A stretch of 64,000 nucleotides of DNA, from contig CAWHEF010000002.1 of NCBI GenBank assembly GCA_963828385.1, positions 868,001 through 932,000 of the forward strand. Reading direction: 5' to 3'. Under the pieces are notes generated by a model. It saw nothing but the letters and a program-made list of their open reading frames with translations, did not search any database and was not told the DNA's origin. The first letter of the stretch is position 1. Every line of letters begins with the position of its first letter. A program made the position numbers and the translations under genes. This document shows, in pieces, positions 8,875 to 17,187 of the stretch. The stretch is from Bog-756 sp963828385 (lineage in GTDB: Bacteria; Actinomycetota; Acidimicrobiia; Acidimicrobiales; RAAP-2).

Positions 8875-10014
8875 ATGACGGTCGCCGCCGACGCGCCCGA
8901 CCACGAAACGGGCTCCGCCGGTCACCGGCGCCGGCGCGGTTGCCGAGTGGTCACCACCTCGCTCACGGCCCGGGTCCTCCTGGCCAACCAGCTGCGATCC
9001 CTCGACGAGATCGACTGGACGGTGGTCTCGGGCGATGCCTTCGAGGACGCTCCCGTAGGCCTGGACGTGGCCGTCGTCCCCATCAGACGCGAGTTCGCCG
9101 TCTCGGACCTGCGAGCCGTCTTCGACCTGTGGCGCTACCTCCGTCGCCGTCGGTTCGACTTCGTCCAGACCCACACCCCGAAGGCGTCGTTCCTCGGGCT
9201 CCCGGCGGCCCGGCTGTCGGCCACGAAGGCCGTCTACACGATCCACGGCTCGCTCTACTTCAAGGGAAACGGCGTCGCCGCCAACGTGCTCGGGTGGTGC
9301 TTCGAGCGGTGGTGCTGCGCCTGGGCCCACCGGGTCCTCGTCCAGAGCAGCGAGGACGCCGACGCACTGCCCGCGGCACGGATCTGTCCGCGATCGAAGC
9401 TCGACTACATCGGCAACGGGATCGTGCTCGACCGGTTCGACCAGCCCGTGGAGCCGGCGCTCACCTCGGAGAAGCCCATCGTGATGATGGTCAGCCGGCT
9501 CGTGCGCGAGAAGGGCTGCGGCGACTTCGTGGCCATGGCGGCCGCCCTCTCGGACCGGGCCGACTTCGTCCACGTGGGACCGCGCGAGCACGACCAGAGC
9601 GACGCCCTGACCGACGACGAGGTGGCGGCGGCGGAGAAGTCCGGGACGGTGTCCTTTCTCGGTGCCGTCGACGACGTCCGTCCCTACCTGGCCTCGGCCA
9701 GCATCGTGGTGCTGCCGTCCTTTCGGGAGGGGATCCCCCGGGTAGCGATGGAGGCCTCCGCCATGGGCGTCCCGGTCGCCGCCTACGACATCCGGGGTGT
9801 GCGCGAGGTCATCGACCCCGCCGACGGGCTGCTCGCCCCCCGGGGCGACACCGCCGCCCTGACCGGAATCGTGGAGTCGCTCCTCGGCCGTCCCGAGCGC
9901 CTCGCCGAGCTCGGCGGGCGCGCCCGCACCCGGGTGCGGGCCCGCTTCTCCGAGGACCGAGTCGTCGATCGGCTGCGGGCCACCTACGGCCGGCTGGAGG
10001 CGGGCGGACGATGA
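8875..10014 (+). CDS. Family 4 glycosyltransferase
   Basis: GT-B fold retaining glycosyltransferase, 379 residues. The N-terminal domain has FDFVQTHTPKASFLG and YTIHGS segments. The C-terminal domain has MMVSRLVREKGCGDF and the nucleotide-sugar-binding PSFREGIPRVAMEASAMG (E-x7-E type) near residues 282-300. It resembles enzymes that extend undecaprenyl-linked glycans (Pgl/Wba type). ATG 8875 follows a purine-rich GGGAGCGGGCGG. Its stop overlaps the deacetylase start (ATGA at 10011), and the methyltransferase overlaps that gene, so three genes form one unit. Confidence 0.88.
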   Translation: MTVAADAPDHETGSAGHRRRRGCRVVTTSLTARVLLANQLRSLDEIDWTVVSGDAFEDAPVGLDVAVVPIRREFAVSDLRAVFDLWRYLRRRRFDFVQTHTPKASFLGLPAARLSATKAVYTIHGSLYFKGNGVAANVLGWCFERWCCAWAHRVLVQSSEDADALPAARICPRSKLDYIGNGIVLDRFDQPVEPALTSEKPIVMMVSRLVREKGCGDFVAMAAALSDRADFVHVGPREHDQSDALTDDEVAAAEKSGTVSFLGAVDDVRPYLASASIVVLPSFREGIPRVAMEASAMGVPVAAYDIRGVREVIDPADGLLAPRGDTAALTGIVESLLGRPERLAELGGRARTRVRARFSEDRVVDRLRATYGRLEAGGR

Positions 10015-10760
10015 CGACCGACGTGCGCATGACCGTCGACGTGGAGGACTGGTACGACGGGATGGCCGTGCTGGGGGAGTCGATCCCCCGTCCCGAGGGG
10101 GCACGGAGCGGGCTCTCCGGCCTTGCCGATCGCCTGGCGGCGGCCGGCAAGGACAGCGTTGCCACCCTGTTCGTGGTGGGGGACTACCTGCCGGCCGTCT
10201 CGGCCGAGCTCTCCTCTCTGGCCGAGAGCGGCCACGAGATCGCCAGCCACGGGGCCGACCACGGCCGGCTGCCCGGCGACCCGGGGACCCTGATCGAGTG
10301 GCTGCGAAGGAGCCGCTGCGAGCTGGAGCAGGCCGTCCAGCGCCCGGTTGCGGGCTTCCGGTCCCCGCGCTTCGACGTGCCCGGTCCCATCGGGCTCCTC
10401 CGCTACCGGGAGCTGTTGGCCGAGGCCGGGTTCGCCTACGTGTCCGACACCAGCCTGCTCGGGCCGGCGTCGCCGGTGGCGGAGCTGCCGGTGCTGTCGT
10501 GGCGCGGCGTGCCCATCGGCGGCGGCAGCTACCAGCGCCTCCTGCCCAGAGGCGTGGTCAACTCCGTGGTGGCGGCGGCCGACGGCCCCGCCGTGCTCTA
10601 TTACCATTCCTACGACTTCGGGGCGACCCTCCCGCCCACCGGTGCGATCCGCTCGCTTGCCCAGGCCAAGCAGCTGGTCGGTCGGGGCCGGGTGGCCGCC
10701 GTGTTCACCCAACTTCTCAGCCGGTTCGGCAGTAAGGCGTGCGGTCATGTCGAGTGGTGA
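10011..10760 (+). CDS. Polysaccharide deacetylase (NodB-fold)
   Basis: Metal-dependent deacetylase removing N- or O-acetyl groups from sugars, 249 residues. Motif 1 is TVDVEDWYDG (catalytic and metal-binding aspartates at 10 and 13), motif 2 is the H-x3-H SHGADH around residue 80, motif 3 is GFRSPRFDVPG and a late YYHSYDFG holds the distal histidine. This VEDW variant is the type seen in exopolysaccharide clusters (DUF3473-related). No signal peptide, so it probably acts in the cytoplasm on a lipid-linked intermediate. It overlaps both neighbours, 4 bases with the GT4 and 14 with the methyltransferase. Confidence 0.87.
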   Translation: MTTDVRMTVDVEDWYDGMAVLGESIPRPEGARSGLSGLADRLAAAGKDSVATLFVVGDYLPAVSAELSSLAESGHEIASHGADHGRLPGDPGTLIEWLRRSRCELEQAVQRPVAGFRSPRFDVPGPIGLLRYRELLAEAGFAYVSDTSLLGPASPVAELPVLSWRGVPIGGGSYQRLLPRGVVNSVVAAADGPAVLYYHSYDFGATLPPTGAIRSLAQAKQLVGRGRVAAVFTQLLSRFGSKACGHVEW

Positions 10761-11381
10761 CTTCGAGACGTACTTCCAACGGCGGGCCGGCCGGTTCGCC
10801 GCCTTCTACTCGAGCGAGCCGGTGTCCCGGGTGCTCGGGCGGGGACCGCTGTTCGACCGGCTCGAGTTCGCCGTGGACACGGCGGTCGGGCTGTCGGCGA
10901 AGCGGGTCCTCGACGTCGGGTGCGGGAGCGGGCCGCTCTTCGCCCCCCTCGCGACCAAGGGGATCCACGTCACCGGCATCGACCCGGCCGAGGCCATGGT
11001 GGCCCTGGCCCGTGAGCAGGCCGCCGTGTTGCCCGGTCTCGTCGAGGTCGAGCAGCGCGGGTGGGAGGACATCGACCGAGGTCGACGCCTACGACGTCTG
11101 CTGTCGCCCTCGGCGTCTTCGACTACGTGGCCACGCCCGTGGACCTGCTCGAGCGGATGGGCCGCGCTGCTCCCCACGCCATCGGCTCGTTCCCCTCGCC
11201 CGGCCTGCGGACGAGCCTGCGCAAGCTGCGGTACGGCGCCCGGGGGGTGGGCGTCCACGGCTACACGAGGAGCGGCCTCGCCCGCCTGGCGGAAGAGGCG
11301 GGCATGGAGGTGACCACCGTCAACCCGCTCGGGCATGCCGGGTACGCCGTCCACTTCTCCCGCCGGAATGCCGCCGGCTGA
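10747..11381 (+). pseudogene. Class I SAM methyltransferase, two one-base frameshifts
   Basis: SAM-dependent methyltransferase of about 210 residues. The first frame gives MSSGDFETYFQRR and the SAM-binding VLDVGCGSGPLFAPLA. It breaks after GWEDID at about 11076-11077 (extra C). A short stretch EVDAYDV is in the second frame, and after a further extra base near 11102 the third frame gives VALGVFDYVATPVDLLERM to the stop at 11381. The three pieces join into one ordinary methyltransferase. Two insertions within 26 bases suggest a poor-quality read patch or a decaying gene. Target unknown; its operon suggests a sugar or glycan. Confidence 0.7.
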
Positions 11382-11390
11382 GTTCGGCAC

Positions 11391-12338
11391 TCAGATCGAG
11401 AAGTCGTCCTCACCCCAGGTGGTGATGGGGAAACGGGCGAGCACCGCCTTCAACGTCGCCACCTGGTGGGGATCGAGGCGGTGTCGCCACGACCCGGACA
11501 TCTCCGAGGCCACCCGTTCGATGGTGAACCCGGTGCCCGGCGTGTTGTGATCGTGGAGGAAGGTGGCCGCCTGGTCCCCCCAGGGAAGGCCGAGGTCGCC
11601 GTAGAGCGCCTTGAACTCGACCGTCGGATCGGTGCATAGCTGCTCGTGGACCCGCAGGTGCCAGCCCGGATGGTTGGCGGCGGCTTCCTCGAGGGCCGCC
11701 ACGAGCAGGCCGATCCGCCAGCACATGCGCTCGATGGGATCGGGACCGGGAGGGTCGACACCCCACCGGTCGAGGTAGCGGGCCCGGACGTCGGCTCGTG
11801 ACTCGAGGGTGGAGTTGCGGGCGTCTTTCAGGTTGACCTCCATCCAGCTGGCCAGCACATTGGCCGGGTGGCGGAGGAGAAGGACGACGTCGACGTCGAA
11901 GGCGTCGGCCAGCCACTCCACGCTGAGCTGGGCATGGATCGACTTGGCCACCACTCGGCACCCCGGGCCCCCACCCGGGCGCGGGCTCCGGCCGACGATG
12001 CCCGCCAGCCTGGCCATCGGGTCGGGCCGGCCGTCGTGGATCCGGGCCTTGGCGCCCGGGCCGAGCAAGGTGAAGGCGAGGTGCATCCGAGCCGGCGTCT
12101 CGGCTCCGTCGAGGACCCACGCCCACAGCCGGTGGTAGGCCGGCGCCCGGTCGCCGGGAGCGAGCACGGGATAGCGGCCGAGCCCTCTCTTCGCCCCGAT
12201 GGCGGCCGGCATCTTGTCCTCGTTGTCGGGCTCGAGCACCCGCCGGGCCCCAGGCGAGCTGGCCAGGGCCCGCATCGTCCAGGTGGTGCCCGATCGCGGC
12301 AGGCCGACGATCACGATCGGTCGGCACCGGTCGGTCAC
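11391..12338 (-). CDS. Sulfotransferase family protein
   Basis: PAPS-dependent sulfotransferase of 315 residues. The 5'-phosphosulfate loop VGLPRSGTTW is at 11-20 and the 3'-phosphate segment LLLRHPANVLASW near residues 155-167. Such enzymes move sulfate from PAPS to a hydroxyl or amino group, here probably a sugar or glycolipid (inference from the cluster). It is co-directional with and 20 bases after the GT2 at 12359. The PAPS supply genes cysDNC are in the same window at 32042-34862. Confidence 0.85.
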   Translation of the reverse strand: MTDRCRPIVIVGLPRSGTTWTMRALASSPGARRVLEPDNEDKMPAAIGAKRGLGRYPVLAPGDRAPAYHRLWAWVLDGAETPARMHLAFTLLGPGAKARIHDGRPDPMARLAGIVGRSPRPGGGPGCRVVAKSIHAQLSVEWLADAFDVDVVLLLRHPANVLASWMEVNLKDARNSTLESRADVRARYLDRWGVDPPGPDPIERMCWRIGLLVAALEEAAANHPGWHLRVHEQLCTDPTVEFKALYGDLGLPWGDQAATFLHDHNTPGTGFTIERVASEMSGSWRHRLDPHQVATLKAVLARFPITTWGEDDFSI

Positions 12339-12358
12339 TGGTTAGCCCACACGTGGTG

Positions 12359-13282
12359 CTACGGCCTGCGATCGTGGGCCAGCACCCGCAGCATGGCCCG
12401 CGACGGCAGGGCGGGGTCCCCCCGGCGGATGCCTATAGCGGCGGCGGTGTCGGCGGTGGCCAGCACGGTGGCGGCGAAGCAGGCGGCCAAGGGCGCGGAC
12501 ACGGCCGAGGTCGCCAGGTCGGAGAGCATGGCCCCCCGGCCCGAGGACTGGTGGACGATGCACGCCCGGTGGTAGGCCCGGCACGCCGGGGTCATCGCCG
12601 ACCAGTGCTTGTCGACGAAGGACTGACGGCCCCCATGGTCACCGGAGCCTTCCTTGGTCACCCGCTGCCCGCCGTGCTGGTGGTACTCGTACAGGACCTG
12701 GGGCACGGCGGCGATGGGTCGCAGCTGGGCGCACCGCAGCCACAGGTCCCAGTCCTCACAGGGTGGCAGCTTCTCGTCGAAGGCCAGGTCGTCACCGAAG
12801 TGGCCCCTTCGGACGACCCCGAAGGGGAGGGCGACCACGTTGAACCAGAGCAGGTCGTCGGCCCCGAACGCCAGAGGTCCCCTGTAGTCGACCCTCCGGC
12901 CGGTCATGTCGTGGACGACCCGGTGCCACGACGTGACCACCCCCAGCTCGGCATGGGACGCCAGGTGCCCGGCGAGCGTCCCGGCCGCCCGGGGCAACCA
13001 CGCGTCATCGTCGTCGCAGAACCCGAGCAGGTCCCCCCGGGCCTGGGCGATGCCCTTGTTCCTCGCCGCACCCGGCCCGAAGGCCTGATCGTTGTGCACC
13101 ACGCGGACCCGCCGGTCCTCGGCCAGTCGGTCGATCACCCGGGGGGTGTCGTCCGTCGAGGCGTCGTCCACGATGACCAGCTCGATCTCGGTCCCCTCCT
13201 GGGCGAGGACGGACCGTGCCGCCTGTTCCAGCTGGTCGGAGCGATCGTGCGTGGGCATCACCACGCTGAGGAGGAACGTCAT
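12359..13282 (-). CDS. Family 2 glycosyltransferase
   Basis: A 307-residue GT2 with SVVMPTHDRSDQ at the N-terminus, VIVDDASTDDTP, the metal-binding run CDDDDAWL and CEDWDLWLRC near residue 190. I place the start at ATG 13282 because SVVMPTHD normally lies within the first ten residues and the 50 residues of the longer frame look like untranslated upstream DNA. It is divergent from the sulfotransferase at 13423 (140 bases between) and leads into the sulfotransferase at 11391. Sugar specificity unknown. Confidence 0.87.
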   Translation of the reverse strand: MTFLLSVVMPTHDRSDQLEQAARSVLAQEGTEIELVIVDDASTDDTPRVIDRLAEDRRVRVVHNDQAFGPGAARNKGIAQARGDLLGFCDDDDAWLPRAAGTLAGHLASHAELGVVTSWHRVVHDMTGRRVDYRGPLAFGADDLLWFNVVALPFGVVRRGHFGDDLAFDEKLPPCEDWDLWLRCAQLRPIAAVPQVLYEYHQHGGQRVTKEGSGDHGGRQSFVDKHWSAMTPACRAYHRACIVHQSSGRGAMLSDLATSAVSAPLAACFAATVLATADTAAAIGIRRGDPALPSRAMLRVLAHDRRP

Positions 13283-13422
13283 CGGAGGTCCTGCCAGGAC
13301 CCGTGCGTGCCGCAATCGCTGCGCATGAGCTCGCGGCGCCTCCCCCTCACGACGGGTCATGATAACGAACGTCGCTGCTGACGCCGGTTGTCGGGCCCCA
13401 CCCCCTGTGGCATGGTGAGGCC

Positions 13423-14277
13423 ATGCGCCCACCGAGCGCGGCCCGGGCGGCCTTCAGGAGGCTGTCGCCGAGGTCTCGGGGTGCGATCCTCCACCGCCTC
13501 GGCATCTTCGCTCCCTGGGAGGAGGGCTTCGACTTCACCCCTCCTGCCCTCGGTGCGGGCGAGCAGGCCGGGCCCCCCGACTTCGTGGGGATCGGGGTGC
13601 AGAAGGCCGGCACGAGCTGGTGGTACGAGCTCGTCGCCGACCACCCGGGCGTCTGGGCGCGAGACGATGTCCACAAGGAGCGCCACTTCTTCGCCCCCCT
13701 CGCCGCCGAGCCGTTCGGAGCCGAGGAGGCGTCCCGCTACGCCGGCTGGTTCCCCCGCCCGGCGGGAACGATCACCGGCGAATGGACCCCGGACTACCTG
13801 GCCTACCCGTGGGTCCCTCCCTTGCTCCATCGAGCCGCTCCCGACACCCGGCTGCTCGTCATGGTCCGCGACCCCGTCGAGCGGTTTCGTTCGGGCCTCT
13901 CCTTCCGCCTGGCCATGGGCGCTCCCGACACCGAGGCGACGCTGGCCGACGCCGTGCGCCACGGCTTCTACGCCGCCGGGCTCAACCGGTTCCTCGACTG
14001 GTTCCCGAAGGAGCAGGTCCTCGTGCTCCAGTACGAGCGGTGCGCCGCCGAGCCCGCCGGTCAGCTGGCCGCCACCTACCGCTTCCTCGGGCTTCCCGAC
14101 CATGTCCCCTCCGATCTGCGCCGCTCGGTCAACGTCTCGGGCACCAAGGTGGACCTCGACGACGACGCACGGGGAAGGCTCATCGAGCTGTACGCCGCCG
14201 ACGTGGCCGAGCTCGTCCGTCTGGTCCCCACCATCGACACCGGTCTCTGGCCCAACTTCGGTCACCATGGGCGCTGA
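13423..14277 (+). CDS. Sulfotransferase family protein, active-site motifs intact
   Basis: Sulfotransferase of 284 residues related to heparan-sulfate/NodH-like enzymes. The PAPS 5' loop is GIGVQKAGTSWWY at about 56-68 with the catalytic lysine K61. KERHFF follows near 86-91 and the 3' segment VMVRDPVERFRSGLSF has the expected serine. It ends inside the start of a tandem paralog (overlap of 11 bases). Substrate is likely a sugar or glycolipid of the surface polysaccharide (inference). Confidence 0.87.
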   Translation: MRPPSAARAAFRRLSPRSRGAILHRLGIFAPWEEGFDFTPPALGAGEQAGPPDFVGIGVQKAGTSWWYELVADHPGVWARDDVHKERHFFAPLAAEPFGAEEASRYAGWFPRPAGTITGEWTPDYLAYPWVPPLLHRAAPDTRLLVMVRDPVERFRSGLSFRLAMGAPDTEATLADAVRHGFYAAGLNRFLDWFPKEQVLVLQYERCAAEPAGQLAATYRFLGLPDHVPSDLRRSVNVSGTKVDLDDDARGRLIELYAADVAELVRLVPTIDTGLWPNFGHHGR

Positions 14278-15253
14278 CCCGAAGGCGAAGGTGGCCGCCG
14301 CCCTCAGCGCCTTCCTCAGCCGACTGCCCGCCGGCGTCCACCGCCTCCTCCCCTACGAGCAGCGCCTCGACCTCCGCCACCTCCTCGGCCGCTACCGGCC
14401 GTCCGAGCTCGGCGCCGACCTCCGTGCACCGGATCCGCGGTCCGGTGAGCGGACCGGGCCACCGGACTTCGTGGGGGTGGGGGTGGAGCTGGCCGACAGC
14501 CGGTGGTGGTACCGGCTGATCGCCGACCACCCCGGCGTCACCTCCCGGGACGATGTTCCCGTCGCCCGCCACTACCTGGCCCACTTCCTGACCCGGGGGT
14601 TCGGCCCCGCCGAGGTGGACGGCTACCACCGCCTCTTCCCCCGTCCGGCGGGGTTGATCACCGGCGAGTGGACCCCGGGCTATCTGGCCTTCCCGTGGGT
14701 GCCCCCCCTGCTGGCCCGGGCCGCCCCTGGGGCCCGGGTGCTGGTCATCGTGCGCGACCCGGTCGAGCGTCTGTTGGCGGGGCTCGTGCACTCGGCCGAC
14801 CGGCGCCGGGCCCAGGTCGGGACGGCCGTGTCCGACGCCGTCGACCGCGGCTTCTACGGCGCCCAGCTCGAGCGGCTGTACGCCTTCGTCCCGCCTGGCC
14901 GGGTGCTGGTCCTCCAGCACGAGAAGGTGGTGGCCGATCCGGCCGCCCACCTGGCCGCCACCTACCGCTTCCTCGGGCTCGACGACAACCACGTGCCCGC
15001 TGGGCTCGTTCCGCCCCGATCCCGACGGCGCCGACCCGGCCTCGACCCGGTGACCGACGCCAGGTTGGTCGACCTCTATGCCCCGGACGTGGACGTGCTG
15101 GCCAGTCTCGTCCCCGACCTCGATCTGTCACTCTGGCCGGGCATGGACGGCCCCGGCACCGGACGTCGGGCGCCGACCGCTGCCGGGGGGCCCGCAAGTA
15201 GAGTGCGGGGTCCGGATCGGGCGGGAACGAGGGGGACCCATGATTCCGAGTGA
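14267..15253 (+). CDS. Degenerate sulfotransferase paralog, probably without PAPS activity
   Basis: Tandem paralog of the preceding gene, 328 residues, alignable through GPPDFVG, FPRPAG.ITGEWTP.YLA.PWVPPLL and LAATYRFLGL. The key positions are changed: GVGVELADSRWWY replaces GIGVQKAGTSWWY, so the catalytic lysine is leucine and the loop glycine and threonine are lost; KERHFF became VARHYL; the 3'-phosphate serine in RDPVERFRSGL is alanine (RDPVERLLAGL). The frame is intact and long, so it is not simple decay. It may be a pseudoenzyme partner or use another ligand. A C-terminal tail of about 40 residues is extra. Overlaps the next gene by 14 bases. Confidence 0.8.
   Translation: MGADPKAKVAAALSAFLSRLPAGVHRLLPYEQRLDLRHLLGRYRPSELGADLRAPDPRSGERTGPPDFVGVGVELADSRWWYRLIADHPGVTSRDDVPVARHYLAHFLTRGFGPAEVDGYHRLFPRPAGLITGEWTPGYLAFPWVPPLLARAAPGARVLVIVRDPVERLLAGLVHSADRRRAQVGTAVSDAVDRGFYGAQLERLYAFVPPGRVLVLQHEKVVADPAAHLAATYRFLGLDDNHVPAGLVPPRSRRRRPGLDPVTDARLVDLYAPDVDVLASLVPDLDLSLWPGMDGPGTGRRAPTAAGGPASRVRGPDRAGTRGTHDSE
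15199..15204 (+). promoter_or_regulatory. Candidate internal -10 box TAGAGT
   Basis: TAGAGT matches the TANNNT hexamer seen before other genes in this window and lies 35 bases before the methyltransferase ATG at 15240, inside the upstream gene's tail. The leader would include the ribosome site GAGGGGGA. Confidence 0.35.
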
Positions 15254-16199
15254 GATCGCCGCTCGATTGCGCTGTCCGACGTGCCAGGCCGAGGTCGTCC
15301 CCCTTGGCGAGGGTGACGGGGTCGAGTGCAAGTCGGGCCACGCCACCCTCGTCACCCACGGCTACCTCGATTGCTCGCGCCGGACAGAGGAGGGAGGGAC
15401 GACGGAAGCCACGTTCGCCAGCTTCGGGTTCGAGTGGAACGAGTTCGACGACCTGCGGGACGAGGACGAGGGGTTCGCCGAGGTCTACTTCCGAGATCTC
15501 GATCTCGCTTCCCTGGCCGGCAAGGTGGGCCTCGACGCCGGATGCGGCAAGGGCCGCTACACGCGGTTCCTGGCCGCCCATCTGGGAGCGGTGGTCGCCC
15601 TGGACGGATCCGATGCCGTGGCTGCCGCCGCTCGCAACCTCTCGTCCGACCCGTCGGTGGTGGTGGTCAAGTCCGACCTGCGCACGGCCCCCTTCGCCCC
15701 CGGGAGCTTCGACTTCGTCTCCAGCCTGGGTGTCCTTCACCACCTGGACGACCCCGAGGCGGGATTCCGCCACCTGGTCGACCTGCTCGCCCCCGACGGT
15801 CGCATCCTCGTCTATCTCTACAGCCGGCCGGCCACGCCTGGGCTGAGGGCGGCAGCCTTGAAGGCGGCCGCCTGGCTGCGCACCCTCACGGTGCGGCTGC
15901 CCCACCGGGTCCTGAAGGTGGTGAGCGTGCCCATCGCCCTCGGCCTCTACACCGCCGTGGTGTCGGCCGGGCAGCTCGGCGACGAGAAGGACATCGGTGC
16001 CCTCAAGCGGCTACCCATGCGGGCCTACCGGGGGAAACCCTTCCGGAGCCTGGTGCTCGACACCTTCGACAGGCTGAGCGCCCCGGTGGAGCACCGCTAC
16101 CTCTTCTCCGAGCTGGCGCCGTGGTTCGACCGGGCCGGCCTGGTCATCGACGCCGCCCGCGACGAGACGGGCTGGTTCGTGCTGGCCCACCGGCGCTGA
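15240..16199 (+). CDS. SAM methyltransferase with N-terminal zinc-ribbon (Trm112-like) segment
   Basis: A 319-residue protein. Residues 1-50 hold a Trm112-like segment with RCPTCQAE and VECKSGH. The methyltransferase domain follows, with GLDAGCGKGRYTRFLA (SAM-binding), ALDGSDA and SLGVLHHLDD. Such fused proteins modify small molecules or sugars; the target is not evident. ATG 15240 has the ribosome site GAGGGGGA. It overlaps the degenerate sulfotransferase and is followed after three bases by a GT2, so it belongs to the 13423-17117 operon. Confidence 0.85.
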   Translation: MIPSEIAARLRCPTCQAEVVPLGEGDGVECKSGHATLVTHGYLDCSRRTEEGGTTEATFASFGFEWNEFDDLRDEDEGFAEVYFRDLDLASLAGKVGLDAGCGKGRYTRFLAAHLGAVVALDGSDAVAAAARNLSSDPSVVVVKSDLRTAPFAPGSFDFVSSLGVLHHLDDPEAGFRHLVDLLAPDGRILVYLYSRPATPGLRAAALKAAAWLRTLTVRLPHRVLKVVSVPIALGLYTAVVSAGQLGDEKDIGALKRLPMRAYRGKPFRSLVLDTFDRLSAPVEHRYLFSELAPWFDRAGLVIDAARDETGWFVLAHRR

Positions 16200-16202
16200 G
16201 CC

Positions 16203-17117
16203 GTGGCCGGGGTCGCGCCCAGGGAGGCTGGGGTCGTCGCCATCGTGCTGACCCACAACGCCCCGGACTCGCTCGAGCGATGCCTCGACGCCATCGCCTC
16301 CCAGACGCACCGTCCCGATGCCGTGTTCGTCGTCGACAACGCCAGCACGCCCCCGGCACGCGCCGAGGGGATCGGGGAGGGAACCGAGGAAGGAACCGAG
16401 GAACGGAAGGAGCCAGCGGGCGCCATGCCCGTCCGGATCCTGCGTTCCGCTGTCAACACCGGCCCCGCCGGCGGCTACCACCAGGGGCTCGCCGCCCTCC
16501 TCGACTCCGACTACGACCATGCCTGGGTGCTCGACGACGACATGGTCCCCGAGCCGACCTGCCTCGAGCGCCTGTGGGCGGTGGCCGCAGCCGATCCGAA
16601 GTCGGCGTTCGTCTTCCCCATGTCGAGACAGAGCGACGGGTCTGTCGGCGTGTGGCCGAGCTGGTGCGGGTTCGTCATCGCCAGGCACATCGTCTGTGAG
16701 GTCGGGCTGCCCCTGGCCGAGCTGTTCTGGTGGGCCGAGGACACCGAGTATCTCCAGTGGCGCATCCCCGAGGCGGGCTATCCCTGGACGGTGGTGCCCG
16801 GCGCCCTGGTCAACCACGACGCCGTCCGGCAGGGGGGTGGGGTGCCCTTGTGGAAGTACTACTACGAGGCCAGGAACATGCTCTACGTCCACCTCCACGT
16901 GAAGCGGAAGGTCGGCCGCTACCCGAAGAACATGACGAAGCTCGTCGCCCGCGCCCTTTTGCGCGAACGAGGGGGACGGGTCCGCCGAGTCGGGGTCATG
17001 GCCCGGGGGATGTGGGACGGGGCGTGGGGCAGGCTGGGCATGCAGTTCCCCGTCGAGCCGATGCGCGAGCGACCTCCGGGCCCCGGCGGGTTGCCGACGG
17101 TGGGACCCGGCGCCTGA
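16203..17117 (+). CDS. Family 2 glycosyltransferase with low-complexity insert
   Basis: A 304-residue GT2 of the galactofuranosyl/rhamnosyl group. It has VAIVLTHNAPD, VVDNAST, NTGPAGGYHQG, the metal-binding LDDDMVP near residue 110, FWWAEDTEY and YYYEARNM. Between VVDNAST and the N-T-G-P motif sits a charged insert GIGEGTEEGTEERKE near residues 57-71, encoded by short tandem repeats of a GGAACCGAGGA-type unit. The insert is in frame and lies in a surface-loop position. GTG 16203 starts three bases after the previous stop. Confidence 0.87.
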   Translation: MAGVAPREAGVVAIVLTHNAPDSLERCLDAIASQTHRPDAVFVVDNASTPPARAEGIGEGTEEGTEERKEPAGAMPVRILRSAVNTGPAGGYHQGLAALLDSDYDHAWVLDDDMVPEPTCLERLWAVAAADPKSAFVFPMSRQSDGSVGVWPSWCGFVIARHIVCEVGLPLAELFWWAEDTEYLQWRIPEAGYPWTVVPGALVNHDAVRQGGGVPLWKYYYEARNMLYVHLHVKRKVGRYPKNMTKLVARALLRERGGRVRRVGVMARGMWDGAWGRLGMQFPVEPMRERPPGPGGLPTVGPGA

Positions 17118-17187
17118 CCGCCGAAGGGCCATCTCGGTGCCCTGGCCAGGATCGAGCGCGTTGGCGGATCCTTCACATTCGGGGCCA

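Noticed and set aside
7318..10104. 928-residue open frame on the minus strand
   Set aside because: Antisense to asnB and a clear GT4; composition rich in Gly/Arg/His repeats, no motifs.
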